In this document: positions 28,571 through 40,431 of the stretch, piece after piece
How positions within the stretch are numbered: the first letter of the stretch is position 1
Layout: every line of letters begins with the position of its first letter
NCBI RefSeq assembly: GCF_034140825.1
Contig: NC_089041.1
Location: 28,657,501 to 28,721,500 of the forward strand
DNA length: 64,000 nt
DNA from: Oryza sativa Japonica Group
Taxonomy: Eukaryota > Streptophyta > Magnoliopsida > Poales > Poaceae
Direction of reading: 5' to 3'
Made by a program: the position numbers and the translations under genes
Notes under the pieces: model-generated
What the model was told of the DNA's origin: nothing
The model's database searches: none
The model's input: only the letters and a program-made list of their open reading frames with translations

Positions 28571-31282
28571 TGTAAATATGAGAACCCATGGAAGCACAGA
28601 ATTTAAACTCTGGTGCAACTTAACTTCGCGCACTGACGTTTTCTACTGCTAATTAGAATCTCAGTTGTAAAGTTTAATACGAGCAGCACCTAACCTGAAA
28701 TCAAACCTCTTTTTCTTAGTGATCATAATTGCTCACTTTTGACAATGCTACCACTTTCCAAACAACAAAGACAGACCAACAACCTTCGTGGTAAAAGATG
28801 AATTAGTGAAAGTAAGCATGCCTAGAGTAGCTGCTATGCATATTGAGTCGTCTGCTTAATTAAACAATTCTCCACTAAATTGTTCCAAAAGCAAAGTAGA
28901 TCTCAATCTCATCGATTTTTTCCAGTACCGGATACAATCACGGAGGACAAATTTATGTGGCACCTTTTCATCCTCATCTTGGGTCGTCTCAATTCTCAAT
29001 AGACTTTTCCACGAGAAAAGGATGTCACGATATGTAATTAAAACATGGAACGATAATACTACTGTACCTACCATATGAATATTGTTATTCAAACGACGTG
29101 AATTCGGTTTGCATACTTGCAATCACTCCGTTGTCGAACAGGCTAACGAATCCTTGTGCTAATTGCATAAGTAGTTTTCAATTTGGCATAATCTACATGG
29201 TCAAATGTGGATGAACATGCAGTTTGAAACTGGATCGACTTCATGACCTGGTAGTAGTATACATACCGTGTCCTTATCGGCAACGTACTCTTACCCGGCA
29301 CCGATTTCTCGTGCTCGATCACATGAACACACCATGACAACATCCAGTTTCTAACAGCAATACCTTAATAGGCTAGTAGCATATATTTATCAGCCTAAAC
29401 AACTATGTTTATTGTTAGAGAATGCTTCTTCCAGTGTAGCTTCCAGTGTAGCAAACAGTGGTTGGTTTCTTAATGCGCAAATCAAACCATAAAATCGATG
29501 TCACCTTGCCCACAAAACTGGCGGCTGCTGTTTGCTTGATGTAAAGCAGCGGCTGCTAAGCTGGTGGCATATATATTCTCCACGACCATTTGCCTGCCAC
29601 TTGCTTTTATCTGTGAATCAGTGAATCCAAGCAGGGTAAGGCCATGCAAAGAAATTATGAAAGCTTAGCGTAGCGAAGAACCTTACTCTTGCAGTACTGT
29701 TCTGACCACTGCATCAATTGTATTTTGTCATTTGGTCATTTTTAAATGATTCAGGGATGAAAATATCAAAATTACTTTGTATCTACGTAAAGTAGGTAGT
29801 AATAATCTATTACGCAATATGATATATTTTGCGATATATATGTCTATTTGGAGAAGCTTCAGTTGTAACGTCTTAAAATTTCTAGCTCTCTAAATAGTCC
29901 AAATTGTCAAGCAGATTCTGGTAATAGTTATATAATCCTTAAAACTGGCTTCCCTAGATTCACACTAGCTGCTCTGGAAAACACTGCCTCCCCCAAATAA
30001 CATCATAATCTAGTTTGCTAATTGAAAAGGATAAAGAGAAGAACGTTCTGGAGCCGTACGGTTTCTGAATCTGTACTATTTTGGCCCGGCCATGGCCCAT
30101 GGATTCACGGGTTATTTATCCCTCAAAACGGATTCTTGTTTTGGATTCCTGATACACTTCGATCCTCTGCCGCACACAACACGCAGATTTGATTGAGGTC
30201 AACGAGTAAAGAGGTTGAGACAACAGACCTTGTCTAGCGATAATGCATTAGTTAGTGGTTGCTTAGCGGTGCCTCTGTTTAGTGGCATGCCATCTTTGAT
30301 GGTGATATTGAGTAAAGTTTTTTGAGATTTCGGACGCTCCAAAACTACAAATAGCTAGCTGGAATATTGGGCCTCATCGGTTACCCATATTCCCTAATAA
30401 GCCCGGCTTATTAAGGAATAATAAATAATTTATAGGAAAATTTTTTATATATTTGTTCGTACCGACTTAAAAGCCAACGCTAAAAAGAAATAATGCTAAA
30501 AATATCTTAAAATGAACTCCAAAATCAAATCAAGTTCAGAAATTCAAATTTTAGCTTTTGATTTAGCTTATTAGGTGAACCGATGTGGCTCTTGGTTAGC
30601 TAGCTCTGTATCCAGATAGACGTTGACCTTTTTCTGTCGTGGTAGATCAGATGCAATCAGGGATGAATTGATGGACATTTGGACAAAAGTAGCATGGAGA
30701 TGGATACTAGTTCTTGGACGGAAGAATCAGATTCTCTTCCCTTTTGCAGTGGAGGCTATGGCCTACTTCTTACCTGTCCAACTCCGATCCAATCCAATCC
30801 AGGCGAGAACGTTGCTAAACACCGGCTGCTGCGTCCTGGATTAGAGAGCAAAGAGAAGGGTAAATGTATAAGAAAAAAAGGGGGCTGATGAGAATCAAAG
30901 CTTCCATCTGAACTGAACTGAAGGGTGAGAGGTTGAGGAAAGAAGAAGAAGAAGCTCAATTTCGGCCCATTAACATCGGCCCAAATTGTTAGAAGATGTG
31001 GGCTGCAAGCATATATTGATACATGCATTATAATTATACTCAGAATTCAACAGAACACACTTAACAATATTTTCTTGAAAGACTTAACAGTAATTCTACA
31101 ATCTAGATACGGTGATTAAATGTTTGAAACATAACTCAGGATGACAGAGAACAACACGCTAATAGATTATAGTCCCTACACTTAACAATATTTTCGTGAA
31201 AAGAAGCATATATGTGTCCTTTGTGTTACAAAATTCTGAATACGTTTTCCAACTAGAAAAAATGATTAAAAATCACAGAAAT
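28571..31282. other. gene-poor intergenic DNA with MITE remnant
   Basis: No convincing gene. At about 30395-30600 lies a family-B MITE remnant (ATAAATAATTTATAGGAAAA, AAATGAACTCCAAAATCAAA text). A few short open frames near 30.62-30.89 kb have no recognised homology. Confidence 0.45.
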
Positions 31283-32640
31283 GCAGTGCAGTACCTAGTA
31301 TAGCATCCTACACTATAGCCTTGCTCCCTCATGATATTGGACAGGAATGCAGCAGTTGAACATTTCCCCTTGGTCCCAGCAATATGAATAGCCTACAATC
31401 ACATTCATTCAGTTTTGTCCAAATATTAATCACATTTTCTCCATTCAAAGTAAAATCATGACTCATATGCAAGATGGCAGCTGCCTAATACTTGAAAGAA
31501 ACAAATGTCAATGTGCCATGCACCAGAAAAATCATATATGTTTCCTTCCTTATGATTTTAATAGGCAGTTTCAAGGCAAGTTGTGAGCCTCTGGTGTTAA
31601 GGAGAGGGTGAGGTCTCAGTCACTGGGAGTGTGGAGTTCACAAAGGCGGCCGAGGTGATGCATGCGGCCAAGGTCGAAGCCATTGTCAGAGTTGGTCCCG
31701 GTGCTGTGTGGCACTCCAGAGCAATCCATGTACTCAGAGAAATCCCTGAGATGGACATCCTCGAAGTTCTATTGATAAAGCAGGAAGACCAGCGGAGTGA
31801 GATAGCGAAGCGGAGGAGCATACAATGAGGTCGTACTGCCGTCGCACTGGCAACGGCAGAATTTGACGGAGGGAGTGGAGATACCACCATGTCGCTGGAG
31901 AGTAGTGGCAGAGCTTGGAATTTTTCGTTGGGTGTGCCTACTTCACACACCAAACTTTTATAACAACACAAACCACATATATATACATGTACAGATTTCC
32001 CCTTTTGTTAAATGTGTAATGCAAATATGCGACAATATCTCACAGCATTGCTAATCGACTAAAATCACGAGAAAAAAAGTACAATACAGATAGTTCCAAT
32101 GTAAACGATCTTACATAAATAGAAGATTACAGTGCTGCTACTTTGCGTGTTCTCTTAGCCTTGAAAGTTTGTAGTACTGTCTTCCTCACTACTATGGAGA
32201 AATAAAAATCTAGCTTAACAAATGAGACTAAACAATCATTCAATAATTTTCCACACATGCTGTTTCACAAATTGTTATTCACAAATCACAGGATAGATTC
32301 TCTATTTGGATTAACTACATCACTGATCGCGACAATTTCAATCACAAAGTTAAAACCATACTGAGGAAAAAAAAACAGTACAAAATGAGCTAAAGAATTA
32401 CCTGTCGTCGGCGAATGGCTAAATGCCTAAAATCAGTCCCGGTCAGTCACTCAGCCGGTGGTAGCGGCGGGCGGTGGCCGGCCGGCGGGGGGCCTCCGGC
32501 CCGAGAGGATGAGGATGGGGCGGGGCGACTGAGCGACTCGAGATGCGAGGGCGGCCATATGCGGCGGACTTGGCGGAGGCGGAGGAAGATGGCCGCGGCA
32601 ACGGCAGAGGCTGCCATGGAGGATTTCCAAGCCACGAAGG
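31283..32640 (-). pseudogene. broken dihydrofolate synthetase (DHFS/FPGS family) fragment
   Basis: Minus strand. The segment from about 31744 down to 31620 reads DFSEYMDCSGVP, then GTNSDNGFDLGRMHHLGRL, matching the N-terminal DFLEYVES...SGVPxGAGTDSDDGFDLGRM region of plant DHFS, with about seven residues missing before SGVP. After an intron-like gap, about 31398-31301 reads [19 protein letters not shown] then [13 protein letters not shown], with plausible acceptor (TTGTAG) and donor (AG|GTACTG). The P-loop is GTKGKCS instead of GTKGKGS. No later exons (SPHLLTIRERI onward) were found. A GC-rich 5' exon-like segment with an ATG near 32617 (MAASAVAAAIFLRLR) and a donor near 32400 may be its first exon. 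The family adds glutamate to dihydropteroate in folate synthesis; this copy cannot encode a full enzyme. Confidence 0.75.
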
Positions 32641-33458
32641 CGTCGGCGGACGGCGGAGGCTGCTCGGCGTGGAAGCGGCGGCGCTGGGCTCCTCTCTACG
32701 GCGGCGTCTGAATTGATCCTCTCCGTCTGATCTGTATGTGTGCAGGGGTAAATCCGTCCACTCAATTGGGGATGGAAAATAAAACTAGAAAAAAAAAAGA
32801 GAATGGCGTTAAATAAACAATTCTTATTCTCCGTGCAAAATGCTAAAAATCATTTAAATTGATTGGCAACTCTTTGGAGGCTTTGCACGATACTTTGTTC
32901 GTTCCAAAATATAGCCATCTTTAGGTCTAATAGAGATTAAGGTTGAAAACAGATATTGCCGTTCGGTTAAATTATTTATTAAATTTTGAATTATTTATGA
33001 TCTGTTTTCAAGCTTTTGATTGATTGAAAATGGTTTGGACTTTTGTACATTAGAAATAGTTTCCTAAAAAAAATTGTGATACGAAATTTAAATTATAAAA
33101 TTATGTTTTGGAATGGAGTTGTAAGGGATACCTTGCGGTACACTTTCTGCTCCTTAATTTTATCCCTTCTCTAATTTTCTGGTTTTCTCATCTAAGATCC
33201 ACGCCAAAAGCCAATAACGGATGTAATGGAGCTGGAAAGAAAACGCCTCTTTCTGAGTCAGCTGCCAGCATTTTTTTTCTGAAAATGAGCGATATATATA
33301 ACCGAAACAACCATCTTGTTTGGAACGTCATCTTTTTCCGAGATCTTAGAACACGGAATCAAAACAAGCATGATATTTTCTCAAAAAGAAAATAAAACAA
33401 TCATGCTATCTACTCAGGAAATTCCTGGATTGCAGCCACAAAACCAGCGGTATCTCTG
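32641..33458. other. intergenic, AT-rich
   Basis: A possible Stowaway-like end occurs near 32900 (TTCGTTCCAAAATATAGCC), without a found partner. Nothing else was recognised. Confidence 0.4.
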
Positions 33459-33580
33459 TGTTTAGTTCGCTAAAATTAGAAGTTTGATTGAAATTGAAAC
33501 GATGTGACGAAAAAGTTATAATTTTATGTGTAGGAAAGTTTTGATATAATGAAAAAGTTAAAAGTTACAAAAGAACTAAA
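33459..33580. mobile_element. short MITE (TGTTTAGTTC family), deletion derivative
   Basis: It starts GTGTTTAGTTCGC and ends AAGAACTAAA, with interior text ACGATGTGACGAAAAAG, TAGGAAAGTTTTGAT and GAAAAAGTTAAAAGTT. I recall this from a very abundant rice MITE with TIR near GTTTAGTTC. The terminal TTTAGTTC/GAACTAAA pair is an 8-bp inverted repeat. It sits 20 bp left of the hAT target duplication. Confidence 0.6.
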
Positions 33581-33801
33581 TGCCCAGCTCCAGATACCTG
33601 TCGCAACCAGGGTTCACCTTACCGTTTTGGGGGGGGTTACCGACCCCCCGCGGTATGGTGGTTACCGCGGTAACCGTGCGGTTACCGCGAAAAACCGCAC
33701 AAATTTCGTTTCCAAATTTTTGAATTCAAAATCCACGGTATGGACACGGTAACCGCACGGTTTAGTACGGTAACCGCGGTAAGAGGACGGTAACCGCGAT
33801 A

Positions 33802-33939
33802 TGTTGGAACTGAAATAAAAAAAATGAAAAAAATAATAGAAAAAAACTAAAATGTGAGTATTTTAGTTTATGTTGGAACTGAAATAAGAAAAATGAAAAA
33901 AATAATAGAAAAAAACTAAAATGTGAGTATTTTAGTTAA
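33802..33939. repeat. 69-bp tandem duplication inside the hAT element
   Basis: The unit starting TGTTGGAACTGAAATAA at 33802 repeats from 33871, nearly identical (AATAAAAAAAA versus AATAAGAAAAA). Confidence 0.92.
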
Positions 33940-34063
33940 TTAAGATGTGGTTATACAACAGAAAAATTCGGCATGACCTACTCTATATTGTAGAGTCCAC
34001 AGTATAATGTCCATGATTACAATTCTAGTTCGAATGAAAGGAAATAAACAAGGACATGCATAG

Positions 34064-37000
34064 CTACGCATTCCACTGATTATATGCCATATTGTACTCC
34101 TCTGTGGACATGAGCATCAAGCCATGTGAATGTAGCAACCCCGCCTTGTATTCCTTCCAACTTTGACCTGTCCATGATGATGTTGTTTGCCACTGAGCGT
34201 ACAATTGAGCATACCACTGAGGCTCTTGCCATTCATACACCCATGTAGTAGCAGGATAATCAGAAGCTTGGGGACGGTTGTACACATACGTTGGATAGCC
34301 ACTTTCAAAGCTAGAGGCACTGAATGAGCTAGAGCTATCCTGTTGTATGTCACTGAATTGTTGCTGTTGTCGGACTCCCGGTGCAATGGTAGTTCGTTGA
34401 GAGCTTGGAGCACCATGATCCTGGTCCTGAGTAGCATGAGTGAAGTCGCCCTCACCTGCAAATCAAAAAATTGCAAGAAAATTATCCAGTACTGAATTGG
34501 AAGATGAAGGTTGAAATTGCAACTGAATTATATCACACCAGTGAATTGAACGGGGCTGTGGTGATCTGATTGTTGGGTGTGACCCCTAGGAGGCACATTA
34601 GTAGTGCCTTGGCCTCCTTGACCATCGTCGTCGCCGTCATCTGTTTCAGTTCTTGAGCTACTATCATTGGACTCTTGGTACTCTGGGCTTTCTTGGGTCT
34701 CTTCATCGCTATCAACACTAGTCGATCGTGGACCCTTGCCCTTTACCTTTTTAGATGGACGTGCTTTTGGCGGCTTTCGAGTCTTCCTTTTCCCAATATG
34801 AGTGTCACCTACATTCGTATCAGCCCACTCAGCAATACTAGAAGCTCCCGTGGTCCTTCGCAGGTCATCCAAGTTGACTAGGTCAGACACAAGTTGACTA
34901 GGCAGGGGAGCGTCACTCTCAGCTGAATCTTCATCTAGTTCGGGGCAAGCATTAGAGCGAGCATTGTCCATCCAGGCACTGATATGATTGTTAGTTTCAT
35001 AGAATGAGAGGTCCGCTAATCTTTGAAGGGGATCATCGTCCTCCACCCTAATTTGGGCATTTGCTTGCTGAATTCGAAGGCGAAGGTTGTAGTTCACGTA
35101 CACTAGCTTGTTGAGCTTCTTGTGGGTAAGTCTATTACGGACCTTCGTATGTACGAATGCGAATGTGCTCCAATTCCTTTCACATCCACTGGAGGAGCAA
35201 CATTGACCAACCAAACGCAACGCAAGCTTCTTCAAATTCGGCGTGTCTGAGGCGAACATAGACCACCATTGTGCTACAAAAGCCAAGTAACATGTCATTT
35301 CATAATTCTGAATACATCAAGATCAATTAGATATATCATAGTTCCATGATTAGAAACATACCAGGTGAAGTTTTCCCATCTATGGCCATCCTTCTTGCTA
35401 GTGCCCTCCCAAATTCACCCGTCTTACGTCGGTACATCTCAACCTCCAGCAAAGCGGCGGCAGCCGTATCGATATCCGTCATCCACTCGAATGCCTGTCG
35501 GAGGTCTTGGAAGACAGTAGCACTTGGAGAATACGCGTAGTGCGTCCTAGGGTTCAATGCGGCAGCTACAAAACATGGCACAGGTTAAGTAAGAGTTACA
35601 TAATATGCCATGTGGATTATGTTATGACCAATATTTACCGGCATTGATGAGAGTCTCGTTGGTTAGGTCGTGCATCCTTCTGTTCACGATTTCCATGTAT
35701 GCTTCAAACTTGTCCCTTTGATTCGCAAAAAGACTGTCGTACTCCATTTTGAGCAACTGATATCTCAAAAGTACCTCACTCAAATTGGGGTTCTTGTCCT
35801 CGTCAGCAAACCGAAGGAATGAGTACATAGGTTGGACAAAATTCACTACTGCCTCTAAGTTCTCCCACCAAGACAGACTAGATAGACATGCATGTGCATA
35901 TCTACCTTCCAAAGTCCCACTAAATTTGCTTTGCATGAAGACAGAGGAAGCCATCCATTGCATGAAAAGATCTCGCTTCCTAAGGAAACTCTGGAGAAAC
36001 ATGTAGTTTGTTCCGAACCTTGTAGCATTCCACTTAACCAGTTCACCACCTATAGCTAAGACCATCATAGCATGCAACTTGTTATGATTGTATAGCCATC
36101 TGCAAATTTTCCTAGCACTCTCAATCACCATTTCGTGGTCTGGCATTTTCCCAACCTCCTTAAGCATCAAGTTAACTGTGTGTGCCACACAAGGTTGCCA
36201 CACAATTGTCTTGTATTCTTGCCGTAGTAGTCTGCACGCCTTCTTGTAGTTAGAGCCATTGTCAGTGATAATTTGAACAACATGCTCCGAGCCTATTTCG
36301 CGTACCACCTTCCTTATCTCCTGCATTGGTAGATAACATAATAAAAATTAGTCCATGCCCCTAACACTGACGATAACAGGTGATGAAGTAATTTGTTGCA
36401 TGAACCATACATACCTTCAGCACAAAGTTAGCATCCTGGCTTTGCCCGGTCGCATCAATGGACTTGTGGAAAAACATTATTCCATTGTAGTATATCAGAA
36501 AATTGATGACCGACATACTCGTCGGACCTGTCCAAGAATCACACATTATAGTAACACCGTACTCATCCCAATCCTTCTTGAACCTATCAAATTGCTTCTT
36601 CACATCCTTCTCTTTAGAATCAAGATATTTTCCATCTATCTCGTTACCAGTTGGAGAAGGTACACTTTCACCTACAATTGACGTATGAAATAAGTAGTGC
36701 GCAATGAGTTAGAAAAAAAGAAGTTCCTTAATAGATGCATATGTACCCCACTTTTGTGTCTCCCGAACGGCGCTCACAAAGTATGGATTATCGGCGTTTC
36801 TACCAGGAATGCCGGCGGTAAAGAAGAACCTTGCCCATGACTCACCAATGGCTTGCCTAGCTTGCTTCCCCTTCTTTGTGAAGAATCCTATGTCAATGCG
36901 TGGCTGCACAGGGGCCTTGGCAGATGCTAGGTTGTAATCTCTCACAGCAGGTGACTCCCTATGAGACGTAGCCCTTCGTAGCATATTGGTAATTGGGTTA

Positions 37001-37434
37001 CTTCTACCTTTCCGTGCCTCCGGCTGAGCGGATCCACTCCCACCGCCATGCTCATAAGTGCCACCACGCTCCTCAACATCCCTCCTAAAGTTTTCGTCTT
37101 GTCGTGAGGCTGCAATGGCTGCTTCCATTTGTTCCTCCTCGTCGGCATCACCTGTTAGGTCATAATAGTTGACCCTTACTGCTTCAACCCTTCTTCCGCT
37201 ATCACTCTTACGCTGGTCACCTGCATCTTTTATCCTGTCCAACTCACGGCAGAAGAACTCACGGACATCCGGAGGCACTGAATTGCAATATGTAACCCCC
37301 TTCCCTCTTGCAGCCAAGTGTTGCTTTAGTCTTGTTGCCCCACCACCGCCCCTCTTTGTATGGCAATACTTACAACGCCATCCAGGTGGGATATTCTCCC
37401 CGTGCTCCCACACAGGGTCCCTACTATCTGACAT
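34064..37434 (-). CDS. hAT transposase (BED zinc finger, DUF659, hAT dimerisation)
   Basis: Six exons: 37434-36747, 36671-36415, 36320-35639, 35565-35362, 35273-34539 and 34455-34064. All introns are GT-AG, every junction keeps frame, and no internal stop was seen; predicted 985 aa. Exon 1 has a BED-type finger (WRCKYCHTKRGGGGATRLK, then QH...TYC). Exons 2-3 hold the RNase-H-like core: IMCDSWTGPTSMSVINF, IITDNGSNYKKACRLL and VWQPCVAHTVNLMLKEVGK. Exon 5 has the C-terminal dimerisation motif LALRLVGQCCSSSGCERNWS (catalytic Glu in CERNWS) and FVHTKVRNRL. An acidic tail and a Gln/Trp/Tyr-rich final exon follow. The start is the first ATG (MSDSRDPVW); a spliced leader is possible. If exon 5 is not spliced, the protein ends at FTGVI. 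Confidence 0.9.
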
Positions 37435-38475
37435 CTCCACCCTGTATCAAATGCATGAGAAATTATCACTGCTAATTATAAACATACCTCCCATTATACA
37501 ATAATACGACGTAATTATATGTACACTGGTAAGCATGCATCCAAATTCTTCCATACTATGACGTATTTAATTTAACCTATATGTACATAGACCAAAGCAA
37601 TCAAATATACTTCACATGCATGGTTTTAGCCAAGCACGGGCAACCAAATGCCGAAATAAACTCATATTCCCAATGTATTTCACATGCATATTGGTAAAAA
37701 TATGTTCTATTGACCTAAATCCCCAAATATGTCCATGCATATCACAGTAAAAAATACCATACCACGGTTCAAGCCACGGTAACCACGGTAGGGTGGACGG
37801 TTACCACGGTTTTCACACGATTACCGCACATACGTATATCGTCTCATAGATTACGAAGCCGACGGTAACCGTACAAAACCGCACGGTTACCGCTCCTAAC
37901 CGCGCGAAAACCTTCAAAACGGAGGGATTACCTCTTGCCCGTCGACCCAGGCGGTTACCATCTCGTACCGCGCGGTTACCGCCGCTTACCGCGAGGGAAC
38001 CGGCCTCGCCGGCGTGGAGGCGGCGGATCTGGCGCGGGCGCACGCCGTCGCCCCTTCGGTCCTGAGCGCAGCTACGCGAGAGAGGGGAAAAACGGTAGGA
38101 TTCGCCAGAGAAACGAAGCAGAGGCTTCCAAAGATATTTTCCTCCCATTGTGGGCCTTATTGGGCCTCGTGAACAGTGCATACTTGGCCCATTCCATTTA
38201 ATCTTTTTTCTTTTTTATAATTCACAATAGGTTTTGCGCTCAAATTTGAATTTACCTGCATCTTTTTGATGAAATTTTTTCACCATAACAACATACAAAA
38301 CAAGCTTTACATCCATGATTTTTTTTGATTTTTTTCGATTATTTTTCAAATTTTTGAATTTGAGCAAAATTTGCCCAAACCCTACCGCCGGTTTTCGTTA
38401 CCGACCCCCCACGGTAAGCCCGGTAACCGCGGTTACCGCGCGGTTACCGGCGAGAAAGTGAACCCTGGTCGCAAC

Positions 38476-39028
38476 ACATCTCTCGTGACTAGCAGAAAGC
38501 AGCGATTCACGAGTCCAGGTTGAGTGAGTGAGGGAGTCCACTAGTACTCCACGGCACATGACACTCGCAGGTCGCAGCTAGTACATGCCAATATGCCATG
38601 CTATGTCCCTCTCGGCCTTATCCTGTCATCCACGGCGCCACGCCCACGCGCAGCTTATCTGAGAACGAAATGCGAGCGAGCGAAACCAACAAACAAACCC
38701 GCTCCAACTAAACCCAAAACCAAGGGCCGCGTCCGCGCGAGCCGAGCACCTGGGGACGCGCCGTCTCGTCACGACTCACGAGTGTGTCGCGCTCGGCCGC
38801 CACACCAGCCGCAAACCCCCACCCGCGGTTTCGCCCTCCCGCCTGCAGGCTAGATGCAGCAGCTTGCAGCCTCCCTCCTCGTGCTCCTCTCACGCTCGCA
38901 ACGCCCATAAATACCCAGGTGCTCGCAGCCCACGGATCATCATCAAACGAGACAAGAGTCACAGTTCGAGTCAGAGCTATCTAACCAATCCATCCATCGA
39001 GCAATTGTTGATCCGTCTGTGAATTGTG
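38476..39028. other. promoter region of universal stress protein gene
   Basis: GC-rich DNA between the hAT element and the USP start. The hAT insertion ends about 560 bp upstream of the ATG, so it may influence this promoter. Confidence 0.5.
38906..38913 (+). promoter_or_regulatory. TATA-like box of USP gene
   Basis: CATAAATA lies about 120 bp upstream of the ATG at 39029, in a GC-rich context. This is a typical spacing for a plant TATA box plus a short 5' UTR. Confidence 0.45.
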
Positions 39029-39726
39029 ATGGCGGCGGCGGAGGGGGAGCAGGGGAAGACGGTGGTGGTGGTCGGGGTGGACGACAGCGAGCACAGCAAC
39101 TACGCGCTGGAGTGGACGATGCAGCACCTGGCGAGCGGCATGGCGGGCAGCGGCGGCGCCGAGCTCGTCATCGTCCACGCCAAGCCCTCGCCGTCCTCCG
39201 TCGTCGGCTTCGGCGCCGGCCCCGGTACATCACCCGCCTCCTTGAATTGATCTCGATGAAATTTATTCTGAGCTGACTCGTTGATGGCGTCAGGGTCTGG
39301 AGAGGTGGTGAGATACGTGGAGGCCGACCTGCGCAAGACGGCGGAGGATGTCGTCGAGAAGGCGCGCCGCCTCTGCATCGCCAACGCGGTAATCGATCGA
39401 TCAAACTCTCTCACTCTCGCAGATTCTGCAGATTTCCGCACAGGGTTTCTGTGGCTAAACGGGCACCTGATTATTGGCATTATTGATGCATTTGGTTGCA
39501 GATGCACGCGTTGATCGAGGTGATCGAAGGGGAGCCCAGGTACGTGCTGTGCAACGCGGTGGAGAAGCACAGCGCGGGGTTGCTCGTCGTCGGCAGCCAT
39601 GGCTACGGCGCAATCAAGAGGGCCTTCCTGGGGAGCGTCAGCGACTACTGCGCCCACCACGCGCACTGCTCCGTCATGATCGTCAAGCAACCCAAGGCCA
39701 AGCGCTCTCGTGCCGAGACCGCGTGA
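39029..39726 (+). CDS. Universal stress protein (UspA domain)
   Basis: Three exons, 39029-39224, 39294-39388 and 39502-39726; 171 aa. It begins MAAAEGEQGKTVVVVGVDDS, whose VVGVDDSEHSNYAL is the Usp strand-1/helix-1 signature. It ends with the nucleotide-binding motif G-x2-G-x9-G-S, seen as GSHG, YGAIKRAFL, GS, followed by VMIVKQPK. This motif marks ATP-binding MJ0577-type USPs. Plant single-domain USPs are soluble proteins linked to stress signalling; the specific role is unknown. The ATG at 39029 is used; no Met precedes it in frame. Confidence 0.95.
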
Positions 39727-40431
39727 AAAACACCAAATTTCGGGTGTGAGCTGAGCCGAGCAATGTGTGTGTGGTTCGCTTGGGTAGCAGCAGCTTCTTG
39801 CGTTCTGTACATGGGATGATTTGTATGTGTTAGTTTCATAGGTTTTATCAGTTTATGTATCGAAATGTTTGTGCATCAGCCTATGCTTGCAGCCTTGTTA
39901 TATCTTACAGAGGAAGACGTTCGTGTTTTTCGCTGATAATACACATTTTGGTAGCTGCCAGAGTATTACGCAGCCATGACCTCCCAACCTACTAGGCGCA
40001 GAGAAGAGTGTTTCTCCCAATCCTTCTGAGCTAAAAGAAGTAAAAATATCAAACAAAAGCCTCCGATCTTTTGTAACTGACGACAAAATTATCACGTGAG
40101 TGGCATGATCCAGTGGATATAAATGTATTTATTACCTGCAACTTGAGCTAGGAAGTGCATTAAGCAAACAAACGACGGAATGACTCTGTTCAACTTTCTT
40201 ACCAGTACCACAATAATATACCTAAGTCAAGTACAGTGTCAAAATGAACAAAAGACAAATCCCAAGTTCAAATCTATAAATAGGCGTACAGTATCATCCA
40301 GTAATCTGAAAGAGCACTGAACGTATGAAATAGTACTTTGGAAGCGATTCAGAAGTAGTCGAGGGCGACAGATGTCAAAACGTTTCAGGACCATGATTCC
40401 TCGACACTCCGTCCCCAGAAGCACATCAGCA
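39727..40431. other. convergent 3' UTRs of USP and SR genes
   Basis: No coding signal. The USP 3' UTR runs right and the SR-gene 3' UTR runs left from 40432. Confidence 0.6.

Larger units (their letters stand above)
33608..38467 (-). mobile_element. hAT DNA transposon, 4.86 kb, apparently complete
   Basis: The left end CAGGGTTCACCTTACCG and the reverse complement of the right end, CAGGGTTCACTTTCTCGCC, share a perfect CAGGGTTCAC. The direct 8-bp duplication GTCGCAAC lies at 33600-33607 and 38468-38475. Both subterminal regions (33640-33800 and 37760-38450) are dense in GGTTACCGCGG/CGGTAACC palindromic motifs, probable transposase-binding sites. The interior encodes a six-exon transposase on the minus strand. 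Target length, TIR and coding content all agree with hAT. The identical target duplications suggest a fairly recent insertion. Confidence 0.95.

Noticed and set aside
30623-31028. Short frames with a plausible-looking EESDSLPFCSGGYG stretch
   Set aside because: No start, splice or homology support; surrounded by MITE remnants.
31577-31850. Plus-strand frame at this position considered as a gene
   Set aside because: The opposite strand reads as dihydrofolate synthetase exon sequence, which explains the open plus-strand frame.
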